Part shown: one piece after another, positions 1-7,300 of the stretch
Numbering within the stretch: position 1 is the first letter of the stretch
How the letters are laid out: each line of letters opens with the position of its first letter
Source of the DNA: Bacteroidales bacterium
Lineage (GTDB): Bacteria; Bacteroidota; Bacteroidia; Bacteroidales; Dysgonomonadaceae
DNA length: 7,813 bases
Reading direction: 5' to 3'
NCBI GenBank assembly: GCA_012728155.1
Contig: JAAYFR010000278.1
Coordinates: 1-7,813 of the forward strand
The notes under the pieces: generated by a model
What the model was told of the DNA's origin: nothing
The model's input: the letters and a program-made list of their open reading frames with translations, nothing else
The model's database searches: none
Position numbers and translations under genes: made by a program

Positions 1-296
1 ATGGAATACTATTCCCATACCGTGCGGAATCTGAAGGCGCCAATCTTCAAAATGCAGGATTGGTTGACCGGGAAATTGCCCAATTAAGAACGCTCTTCAA
101 CGAAGGTATGCCCATCTATATCGATGTGTACCTTACGGCACATTCGCGGCTGGGAAGCTCTACCCCCAGCTATGTAGAAGAGGTTATCCGAAGAGGGAAG
201 GAACATGCCGATGGAGTGCTGATCTATACGCATCCCGATCCTCAGCAAGTTCCAAAGAAGTATGAGGTTGTAAAAGCTGGATTTGCTAAAAAATGA
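1..296 (+). CDS. 3' end of an unrecognised protein gene (partial, 5' truncated by window edge)
   Basis: One reading frame is open from base 3 to the TGA at 294-296, so about 97 C-terminal residues are visible. The true start lies left of the window; the TTG at 60 and the ATG at base 1 (a different frame, closed by about base 87) are not credible starts. The visible part begins with G-I-L-F-P-Y-R-A-E-S and contains I-Y-I-D-V-Y-L-T-A-H-S-R-L-G and A-D-G-V-L-I-Y-T-H-P-D-P. These alternating hydrophobic strands with a D and two H residues near strand ends look like the last strands of a soluble alpha/beta or TIM-barrel enzyme. I do not recognise the family. The next gene starts 37 bases downstream on the same strand, so the two are probably co-transcribed. 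Coding status is well supported by the long open frame and protein-like composition; function is unknown. Confidence 0.7.
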   Translation, partial: GILFPYRAESEGANLQNAGLVDREIAQLRTLFNEGMPIYIDVYLTAHSRLGSSTPSYVEEVIRRGKEHADGVLIYTHPDPQQVPKKYEVVKAGFAKK

Positions 297-333
297 AATT
301 ATACACTTACTCTCCTGTAATATTATTGATGAG

Positions 334-1761
334 ATGAATCCGAAAAATGTAACAAGACGATCTTTTTTGACGACCGTTACTGCTGGTATGGCTGCCGCAG
401 CCACAGCAAATATAATAGATCCGTTAGCGAATATCTATCCGCAAACTGAAGCAAGAGAATCCAATAAAGCTGAAGAGTTGAAGATAGGAGTGTTTGACGT
501 AGATGCAACTCCCCCTATTGGCAGCCAATTGACCTACGATCAAATGATCAACTCATCCGATTTGGGATTACGGGCAAAAGGGATCGTATTGACCGGAGCG
601 GGGGCACCTGTCGTTTTATGTGCTATTGACTGGATAGGGATCTCCAACGAGTCGCAAGATGTTTTTAAACAATCATTGGCCATTGCGGCGGGAACTACCC
701 CGGATCGAGTGGCAGTGCATACGGTTCATCAACATGATGCTCCTATCTGTGACTTCACCGCCGAGAAACTGCTGAAAGAGAAGAATCAGCCCTTGGGATG
801 TTTTGACGGCTCTTTTGCAAGGGTGCTCATTCAAAATCTTGAGAAGGCAATCACAACCGCCATGAAGGGATTGCAGCCGATCACCGACATTGGACTGGGT
901 AAAGCACCTATCTATGAAGTAGCATCCAACCGGAGGGTGGACATGGTAAACGGTAAAATAGGGACAATGCGAGGCTCATCGTGTAAAGACCCTGCCCTGA
1001 GAGCTAAACCCGAGGGGTTGATCGATCCCGACCTCTCAATGGTCAGCTTTTGGAATAACGATAAACCGCTGGCTGTCCTCAGCTTTTATGCCACACATCC
1101 CCAAAGTTACTACCGTACAGGAATTGCAAATCCCGATTTTCCGGGAATTGCCCGCTATCTACGCCAATTGGCTGTTCCCGGCGCGTTGCATCTCCATTTT
1201 AACGGTGCAGGTGGAAATATCGCGGCCGGCAAGTATAACGATGGCAGCCGCGAAATCCGCTTTCAGCTTGCGGAGAGAATGGCAGACGGTATGAAGCGGG
1301 CATGGGATAGTACCCAAAAATATCCACTCTCCGCAGGAAGTGTCAAATGGGTGACAGCTCCTTTGTTATTAACGCCAAATCCGGCAGTAGTTGATATTGA
1401 GAAAAATATCGCCACCGCCGAAGGTGCTTTTCTGGCGAATAATTTGGGGAGGTTAGGCTGGTATAAGCGCAGGATGGAAGGGAAAGCCATTGATATCGGT
1501 TGCCTTGCCATCAATGAAGCACGACTCTTCTTCATGCCGGGAGAGCTGTTCGTGGAATATCAGCTGGCGGCAAAAGCCATCGCCCCCGATAAATTTGTGG
1601 CGTTGGCTGCCTATGGCGACTATGGACCGTTCTATATCGGCACCAAAGAGGCCTATAGCGAAGGAGGATACGAAATACTCTCAAGTCCGGTTACGGATGA
1701 TGCAGAAACAGAGATTTTAAAGGTGATTCAAAATATCAATGATAGATTGCAAAAACAATAG
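334..1761 (+). CDS. Tat-exported neutral/alkaline ceramidase-fold metalloprotein
   Basis: This 475-residue protein resembles the N-terminal catalytic domain of neutral/alkaline non-lysosomal ceramidases, zinc amidases that split the N-acyl bond of ceramide. I chose ATG 334 because it puts a twin-arginine signal (T-R-R-S-F-L, R8-R9, then an Ala-rich stretch) at the N-terminus; the frame extends upstream only to a TTG at 283 inside the previous gene. All four family zinc ligands can be matched: His132 in H-Q-H-D-A-P (with His134), His255 in Y-A-T-H-P, Glu404 in M-P-G-E and Tyr434 in F-Y-I-G-T-K-E-A-Y. The usual G-D-x-S-P-N loop that carries the nucleophile serine is here G-N-I-A-A-G (294-299), so the serine is replaced by Ala297. 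The protein is also much shorter than classic ceramidases (about 650-700 residues) and lacks their C-terminal Ig-like domain. Fold and export are confident. Ceramide as substrate is not: many bacterial members sit in glycan-utilisation loci with unknown substrates. It likely acts in the periplasm. Confidence 0.85.
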   Translation: MNPKNVTRRSFLTTVTAGMAAAATANIIDPLANIYPQTEARESNKAEELKIGVFDVDATPPIGSQLTYDQMINSSDLGLRAKGIVLTGAGAPVVLCAIDWIGISNESQDVFKQSLAIAAGTTPDRVAVHTVHQHDAPICDFTAEKLLKEKNQPLGCFDGSFARVLIQNLEKAITTAMKGLQPITDIGLGKAPIYEVASNRRVDMVNGKIGTMRGSSCKDPALRAKPEGLIDPDLSMVSFWNNDKPLAVLSFYATHPQSYYRTGIANPDFPGIARYLRQLAVPGALHLHFNGAGGNIAAGKYNDGSREIRFQLAERMADGMKRAWDSTQKYPLSAGSVKWVTAPLLLTPNPAVVDIEKNIATAEGAFLANNLGRLGWYKRRMEGKAIDIGCLAINEARLFFMPGELFVEYQLAAKAIAPDKFVALAAYGDYGPFYIGTKEAYSEGGYEILSSPVTDDAETEILKVIQNINDRLQKQ

Positions 1762-1836
1762 CAGCCATAATGAATATCATATCGATCCAAAATAATCTAA
1801 CCGATCGAAATATGTTCAAATCATAAACCTACACCA

Positions 1837-2700
1837 ATGTTCTTTCAAAAATTAAACTTTATGAATGGCAAAAAGAAATTAAATGTGTACCTCCGGCTCT
1901 CAACTCTCATTGGGATCGTCCTATTGTTTGCCTGTACAAACAAGCAGGCCGAAAGTACTGACCAAAGCGATCCTGATTCCAAGACAAACTCTGCTTTATC
2001 ACAAGAGGTTTTTAATCCTTTAGAACACAATTACAAGCTGGTTTGGCAGGATGAATTTGACGGGGATCAACTGGACTTGACTAAATGGCGACATAGAGGT
2101 ACCGGACCACGCCGAATTGGTTATAACGACCCCAAGATGGTCAAGGTGGAGAATGGAAACCTGCTTTTGATGTATGACATCCAGGGAAAAGACAGCATCA
2201 TGGCAGGCGTGGTTGGCACTCAGGCTACCTATATGACGAAGTACGGCTATTTTGAGTGTCGTGCCAGAATGCAAAGGAGCATCGGCCCCTGGGCAGCTTT
2301 CTGGATACAGTCGCCCAGCATTGCACAAGGTGAAGACCCGGGAGAATATGGCGCAGAGATTGATATCTTTGAATATTTCAGGAATCCACCTCCCGACCAA
2401 GATAAAACAACACATTGCGTGCATTGGGCTTACGGGCCAAATCAAAAATCGATAGGTGCAAGAACCAGCACCTTGGAAGGGATAGGCGAAGGGTTCCACA
2501 CCTATGCCTTGGAATGGACCCCTGAGAAATATGCCTTTTATATCGATGGACTGAAATTCCACGAAGTGGAAGAGGGCATCTCTCACATCGAACAATACAT
2601 GATTTTGAGTATGGAGATCCCCGCCACGTTAGAAGCCCTCAAAAAGGCGTGCGCTCCTGATACGATGATGGTTGATTATGTAAGAGTATATCAAAAATAG
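1837..2700 (+). CDS. Family GH16 glycoside hydrolase (beta-glucanase/laminarinase-like), lipoprotein
   Basis: This 287-residue secreted enzyme should cleave internal beta-1,3, beta-1,4 or related galactan linkages by a retaining mechanism. The catalytic signature E-I-D-I-F-E at 174-179 is the ExDxxE 'beta-bulge' form found in laminarinases, agarases and carrageenases; E174 is the expected nucleophile, D176 the helper and E179 the acid/base. Other family marks are L-V-W-Q-D-E-F-D-G near residue 68, G-P-W-A-A-F-W-I-Q at 150-158, A-L-E-W-T-P-E-K-Y near 224 and the closing D-Y-V-R-V-Y. A hydrophobic stretch ends in L-L-F-A-C with Cys33 as lipidation site, followed by a polar Ser/Asp-rich linker, so the protein is probably membrane anchored. 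A second ATG at 1861 gives a more typical signal length (Cys25); neither start has a Shine-Dalgarno sequence. It follows the ceramidase-like gene by 75 bases and ends just before a terminator. The exact polysaccharide cannot be read from the sequence. Confidence 0.93.
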   Translation: MFFQKLNFMNGKKKLNVYLRLSTLIGIVLLFACTNKQAESTDQSDPDSKTNSALSQEVFNPLEHNYKLVWQDEFDGDQLDLTKWRHRGTGPRRIGYNDPKMVKVENGNLLLMYDIQGKDSIMAGVVGTQATYMTKYGYFECRARMQRSIGPWAAFWIQSPSIAQGEDPGEYGAEIDIFEYFRNPPPDQDKTTHCVHWAYGPNQKSIGARTSTLEGIGEGFHTYALEWTPEKYAFYIDGLKFHEVEEGISHIEQYMILSMEIPATLEALKKACAPDTMMVDYVRVYQK

Positions 2701-2708
2701 ACCAACCG

Positions 2709-2751
2709 GGGTGGGAGTTCTGAAATTACAACTTCATCTCCCACCCTTTTT
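2709..2751 (+). terminator. Rho-independent terminator after the GH16 gene, overlapping the convergent gene
   Basis: A perfect 9-bp GC-rich stem (GGGTGGGAG at 2709-2717 with CTCCCACCC at 2738-2746) encloses a 20-base loop, within which TGAA/TTCA (2721-2724 and 2733-2736) could extend the pairing. Five T residues (2747-2751) follow directly. It begins 8 bases after the GH16 stop. The T-tract is only on the + strand side, so it should serve only + strand transcripts. Its right arm encodes the K-G-W-E residues near the C-terminus of the opposing oxidoreductase. Confidence 0.8.
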
Positions 2752-4069
2752 GATACTTTCTGCTCCAAAGTTTATTCGCCGTAGAGTTATTGATAATTCT
2801 ACCGTTTTCGGGGTTGGTTCTGAAGGTTGTCTTTGTGCGTTGGGAAATATTACCTAAATGAGCCAAGGTGGTGCTGATACAACCCACATTGATATCTGCA
2901 TTCAACGCAGTCCCTTTCCTAATACCGTCGAGAAAGTTCGAAAAATGAAATGAATCGAGCTTTTGAGTGGGATTCATGGTGTCACCTGCCTTAAACGACA
3001 TCTCACTGGTCACATCTTTCACTAATTTATTCTGCAGGTCATATATCTTGTATGCATTTCCACCGGTAATCACTAAGGAGCCCGTTTCTCCATAAAAAGC
3101 ACAACCCACCGAAGAGTCTTCAATATTTCTTGCATTACAACTCCTGCCTTCCCATGTAATCAACTTGTTATCTCCATATTCGAGATTTACCACCTGCGTA
3201 TCGGGGAATTGCCAATCATCATCATAAAGATACCTTCCTCCCGACGAATTCACATGGGTGGGGTATGTCAGATCCATTCCCCAACGAAGAATATCAAGAA
3301 AATGTACGCCATTATTGCCTGCCTCACCGGTTCCCCAATTATAGAACCAATGCCAATGATAGTGGAGAAAATTATCCTTATAATCGGCCACCCTCGGTGC
3401 CGGCCCCTGCCAGAGTTCCCAATCAAGCCAGTCGGGCACGGCAGTCACCTTGCCTCTTCCAATAGAAGGTCTGTTATTCGCATACCACGCTTTTCCAAAA
3501 TAGACCTTCCCTATTGTGCCCCCTTTTACCTCCTCAATGGCGTTGATCACGTTGGGCCATGATCTGCGTTGCATACCGGTACCGGCAACAATATTATATT
3601 TTTTTACCGCCTGCATCAAGATTTCATCTTCGGCAGGATTATGGCTGGTCGGTTTTTCCACATATACATGCTTCCCGGCCTTCATAGCCATCAGGGCGGC
3701 AGGCGCATGCCAATGCTCCGGGGTGGCAATGAAAACGGCATCCAGATCTTTTTTCTCTAAGAGCTTCCTGATATCCTTCTCCCCTGAGGGAATATTTCCG
3801 GCGATCTTCTCCACATTGGAGATGCATTTTTCCATTGCCCGTTTATCTACGTCGCATACGTAAGCTATCTCACAACCTTTCTCCAGTGCAAACCCTCCGG
3901 ACAATGCATTCCCCCGTGCATTCACACCGATGGCACCCATCCTTATCTTTTCATTGGCTCCAACAATGTTGTGATAACTCTTCGCACTAAACCCGGGCAA
4001 TACACCTCCGACAGATACGGCGGCGGTACCGATCGCGACATTTTTGATAAATTCTCTTCTTGTTGTCAT
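2726..4069 (-). CDS. Tat-exported Gfo/Idh/MocA-family NAD(P)-dependent oxidoreductase
   Basis: This 447-residue protein has the two-domain Gfo/Idh/MocA layout: an N-terminal Rossmann fold (about 41-160) and a C-terminal alpha/beta substrate domain. A twin-arginine signal is at the start (T-T-R-R-E-F-I-K, then a Gly/Ala hydrophobic stretch), so it is folded with cofactor before export to the periplasm, as is common for Bacteroidota members. The nucleotide loop is G-V-N-A-R-G (48-53), with Asn where the usual second glycine sits. V-C-D-V-D (71-75) should bind the adenine ribose. A-T-P-E-H-W-H-A (115-122) and V-E-K-P (137-140, catalytic Lys139) are classic, as is G-V-H-F-L-D (254-259) with His256. 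Family members oxidise or reduce sugar or cyclitol hydroxyls; the substrate cannot be inferred here. GH109 glycosidases share this fold, but the intact E-K-P favours a dehydrogenase. The gene is convergent with GH16, with 25 bases between stop codons. The ATG at 4069 fits the Tat signal. Confidence 0.95.
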   Translation of the reverse strand: MTTRREFIKNVAIGTAAVSVGGVLPGFSAKSYHNIVGANEKIRMGAIGVNARGNALSGGFALEKGCEIAYVCDVDKRAMEKCISNVEKIAGNIPSGEKDIRKLLEKKDLDAVFIATPEHWHAPAALMAMKAGKHVYVEKPTSHNPAEDEILMQAVKKYNIVAGTGMQRRSWPNVINAIEEVKGGTIGKVYFGKAWYANNRPSIGRGKVTAVPDWLDWELWQGPAPRVADYKDNFLHYHWHWFYNWGTGEAGNNGVHFLDILRWGMDLTYPTHVNSSGGRYLYDDDWQFPDTQVVNLEYGDNKLITWEGRSCNARNIEDSSVGCAFYGETGSLVITGGNAYKIYDLQNKLVKDVTSEMSFKAGDTMNPTQKLDSFHFSNFLDGIRKGTALNADINVGCISTTLAHLGNISQRTKTTFRTNPENGRIINNSTANKLWSRKYQKGWEMKL

Positions 4070-4091
4070 AGTATCTATAGTTTATGAGATA

Positions 4092-4099
4092 CAAATTTA
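4092..4099 (-). promoter_or_regulatory. Putative Bacteroidota -7 promoter element for the oxidoreductase gene
   Basis: Read on the - strand, 4099-4092 is TAAATTTG, an exact match to the Bacteroidota -7 consensus TAnnTTTG. It lies 22 bases upstream of the ATG at 4069, which would give a short leader. I see no good TTTG -33 partner about 20 bases further upstream, so the call rests on the -7 box, its position and the AT-rich setting. Confidence 0.45.
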
Positions 4100-4170
4100 T
4101 AAAAATTAATCTTGCTTAATCCTCTGTTTACGATTCTATATCATCAAAAAACGCAAATATTTCAAGATAA

Positions 4171-4347
4171 GAACCGAAACGGTCAGCAACTTGGGAGGAA
4201 TCGGAGTTTAAAATAGCTTTTTTAATACCAATTACGATCCACGATAGCGTTCCATATGAACGTCAAGATGAAGCTCACGCTATAATGAGAAAAATCTTCC
4301 AAAGTAATTTTGGAGTGATTCCTACATTTGAAATTTCAAGTCTGTAA
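4171..4347 (+). pseudogene. Decayed C-terminal coding remnant with an I-H-D-S motif (possible primase/polymerase fragment)
   Basis: One + strand frame is open for 58 codons from just after a TAA at 4168-4170 to a TAA at 4345-4347. It has no start codon near its 5' end, and earlier in the same frame there is only a short open piece (4120-4167). The product looks like genuine protein: it contains I-T-I-H-D-S-V, then Y-E-R-Q-D-E-A-H-A-I-M-R-K-I-F, then F-G-V-I-P-T-F-E-I. The pattern of a hydrophobic strand ending in H-D-S, then a charged helix and a short final strand, recalls the C-terminal palm motif of single-subunit polymerases and some phage or plasmid primases. That assignment is inference from memory of the pattern. 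The segment is read towards hsdR, whose stop codon is 29 bases beyond it on the other strand. It most likely marks a gene cut or eroded when the restriction cassette or another element joined here. Confidence 0.45.
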
Positions 4348-4376
4348 AATTAACAATCAACTTTACTGCATACCAG

Positions 4377-7300
4377 TTATACATCAAAACCACCTTTAAT
4401 GATAAAGTCTTGTAAGATGTTTTTTAATCTTATTCTTACTTTAAATGGCGGCAGCGGGCTACCTTCTATTTTATCAAAATAAGTTTTTGCTTTATCAATA
4501 TTGGCGGACTCCCTGAGCTTATCAAAACGACCATACTCATTGATGTTAGTATCGTTAAGACCAGCATTCATCATTTTGCCAAGCTTCACCGGATCCAAAT
4601 CAAAGAGCAAAGCGAATTTGTTGATCTGTTCGTTTTTAGCATTATATTGATAGCGTGTGATGTAGTCTTTTAGCGTTTTCCCTTCTTCGAGAACAGCATC
4701 TCCATTCTGAACATCGTGAAGAAAAATGTTGGCAAATTTCTGTTCTTCCTGTGGCAGCTTGGCAAAAGAACTATGCAGTTCATTCAGGATTTCATGTTTT
4801 TGCTCGGCAGTTAGATTTTCGTTTTCAAGCGATTTGAGATATTTTTCAAAACGAGAGTTTATATAGTCAGCATCAATTAATCCGGTGTTTCTTTCAACGA
4901 TATGTGCATCTAACTCATAAGGAAAATTTTCATTTACGCCACCATTACCATCATCATCTCCATTGGTGCCGTCAGACAGCTCTTTGTAGCGTTGAACTAA
5001 ACTTGCAAAATCTTCTTTGTCGAATATAGTTTGTATTGAAACGGGTTCATTAATCTCATTACTGTTAAATTGGTATTCGAGCTTTGACCAGTCGAAGCCT
5101 TGAATCTTGGCAGCTTCCAAATGATTGTTGAACTGCCTGAATAATTTTGCGAACTGACCACGAACGGGAAGTTCATCCGGAATACGTTCGAAATTATCAA
5201 TATTAGCGTGATGAAACAGTGCACTAATTTCGTTGTAAATATCGTTTAGTTTTTCAAGATTGCTGTCCAGACGTTCAACAAAGAGCCCAAAAGCCTTATC
5301 TCCGGAGTACAGTTTAATGGCATCATCGATATTTTGTTTCATTCTGTACGGAAAGCGATAATAACGAATGGTACCAAAAGGTTTGTCGGGACCATAAAGT
5401 CTATTTGTGCGTGAAAATGCCTGAATGATAGCTTCGTATTTCAACACTTTATCAAGATAGAGTGTGTTAAGGTACTTCGAATCGAAACCAGTCAGCATTT
5501 GATCCACAACAATCAGCAAATTGATCTGCTTCTCCGGTTCTCTGGAGATGTACTTATGTTGTTCCTTATGCGCTAAGCGTGCAGCGATATCTTTCTTGAA
5601 CCTGGCATGAGTAGACATGGTGTAGCTCTGCTCGTATCGATCGTTGTAATCCCGGATGATTTCAACTAAACCATCTTCTTTGTACGCAAAGTTCCCATTG
5701 TTATCGATGTTAGGATCGAAAAGCGCTGTTACTTTAAAACCAGGTTTTTTTTCTTTAAATATGCGATAATATTGAATGGCCTCTGCAATACTGCTTGTAG
5801 CAAATATAGCATGAAAAAGGCTGTTGCGGCTAAGTCTGTTCCAGTTTTCCAATATATCTTTTACCACAGCTTCCTGATGCTCGATACGCTCATATTGAGC
5901 ACGGACTATGTAATCTTCTATACATTCAGCAACTTCGCTCAACATAGGTACTTGCGAAGCATCCATATATTTGTAATAGACCTTACTTTTTGCAGGATTC
6001 TCAAGTGCTTCCGTTTCGGTGATAGCTTTTGCTTTTTCAAGTGCAACGGCTTTTCTCAAATCAAGCTCTTTGTAAGTGAGTACCATGTAGGGGTCGAAGC
6101 CTAAAACGTTTTCATCGCGAATGCCGTCTGCAATGCTGTAACGGTGAAGTTCATTACCAAAGACAGTTGTGGTAGTACTATCTTTTTTCTGATTTTCGTC
6201 GTGAATTGGTGTGCCTGTAAAACCAAAAAGAATGGCAGCAGGGAATGTTTTTTTGATTGTAAGAAGCATATCGCCAAAAGTGGAACGGTGGCACTCATCC
6301 ACAATGATAACAATACGCTTCGATGTCATTTTTTTCAAATCACGAGCTTTTAAGCCTTCGTCTTCATCCGAGATATTGCTCATTTTCTGAATAGAAGTAA
6401 CAATAAGCGTGTCGGCAGGGCTTGTGCTTTTCAATTTTGAAATGAGTACACGAGTGTCTTCTGTTGCCTGAACGGTTTCGCTTTCTTCGGCAAAGTTGCG
6501 GTACTCGTTTAATGATTGTGTGCCTAATTCTATCCGGTCAACCAAAAAAATCACTTTGTCGGCATCTTTGGAATTAGCAATAAGTTGAGCGGATTTGAAA
6601 CTTGTCATTGTTTTGCCTGAACCGGTAGTATGCCAAATATATCCGCCGCGATTGTTGTTTTGCGTCCAATCCGTTTTAGAAACTTTGTCGGAAATGGCGT
6701 TGGCTGCATAATACTGATAGCTACGCATTACTTTAAGAATACCGTCTGATTCATCGGCTACGGTGTAGAAGCCTATAAGCTGGTGTGCCATAGGAATGGA
6801 AAGAAGTGAAGCGGTGAAATCACGCCAGTGATTTATAGGCTCGTTATTAAAGTCAGCCCAATGAAAATAGTAGTCTTTATTGAAAACACCATCGGGACCG
6901 GGATTGGCAAAATAAACAGCGTTTGCCGGTTCCATGGCAACAAAAATCTGAACGAGTGAGAACAAACCTGTGAACACAGATTCATGACAGTATTTTTCAA
7001 TTTGATTGTATGCTTGCGAAACCGGAACGCCACTACGTTTTAACTCGATATGAATAACGGGCATACCGTTAATAAGCAGCATTAAATCACCACGCCGATC
7101 GGGCAAGATAGGATTTGGTGTTTTGAATTGTGGTTGCTGCACAATTTGATAACGACTTTGACCCGCAGCAATTTCCTGACGGTCGTAAATTTTCAGGCTA
7201 ATTTCAGTACCCAAGTGAGCCGGGTCGTCGGGATTATCGCGACGGATAGAAATGGTTTTACCATTGATAAATCCGTTGAGCCTTAGAGGGGTGCGCAAAG

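Larger units (their letters stand above)
4070..4376. other. Spacer between the oxidoreductase and hsdR genes; apparent junction of two regions
   Basis: These 307 bases contain no intact gene. The left part is AT-rich and holds the probable promoter of the leftward oxidoreductase gene. The middle and right part (about 4171-4347) reads as a broken C-terminal coding segment on the + strand. I find no rho-independent terminator for the leftward hsdR transcript and no clear terminal inverted or direct repeats that would mark an insertion. Confidence 0.6.

Noticed and set aside
283..333. Upstream TTG start for the ceramidase-like protein, adding 17 residues
   Set aside because: It would bury the twin-arginine signal behind a non-signal extension and overlap the previous gene; ATG 334 fits the export signal.
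1782..1808. Inverted TCGATC/GATCGA arms between the ceramidase-like and GH16 genes
   Set aside because: Only 6-bp arms with a 15-base loop and no T-tract; too weak to call a terminator or operator.
2020..2595. 191-residue open frame on the - strand opposite the GH16 gene
   Set aside because: It lies wholly antisense to a gene with clear catalytic motifs and its product is Cys/Phe-rich with no recognisable domain; it is a shadow frame.
3209..3863. Several + strand open frames (63-117 residues) opposite the oxidoreductase gene
   Set aside because: All are antisense to a confidently identified gene, overlap one another and have no family features.
2726..4069. GH109 alpha-N-acetylgalactosaminidase as identity of the Gfo/Idh/MocA protein
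   Set aside because: The intact E-K-P motif and the overall pattern fit the dehydrogenase-type members better; GH109 enzymes as I recall them do not keep this motif.
4328..4339. Perfect 12-base palindrome TTGAAATTTCAA near the 3' end of hsdR
   Set aside because: It is AT-rich, has no loop and no T-tract on the - strand, and lies within the coding remnant; not a convincing terminator or binding site.
4070..4376. CRISPR array, tRNA or other structured RNA in the spacer
   Set aside because: No repeated units, no cloverleaf-like arms and no strong extended hairpin; only a 4-bp ACCG/CGGT stem at 4173-4183.
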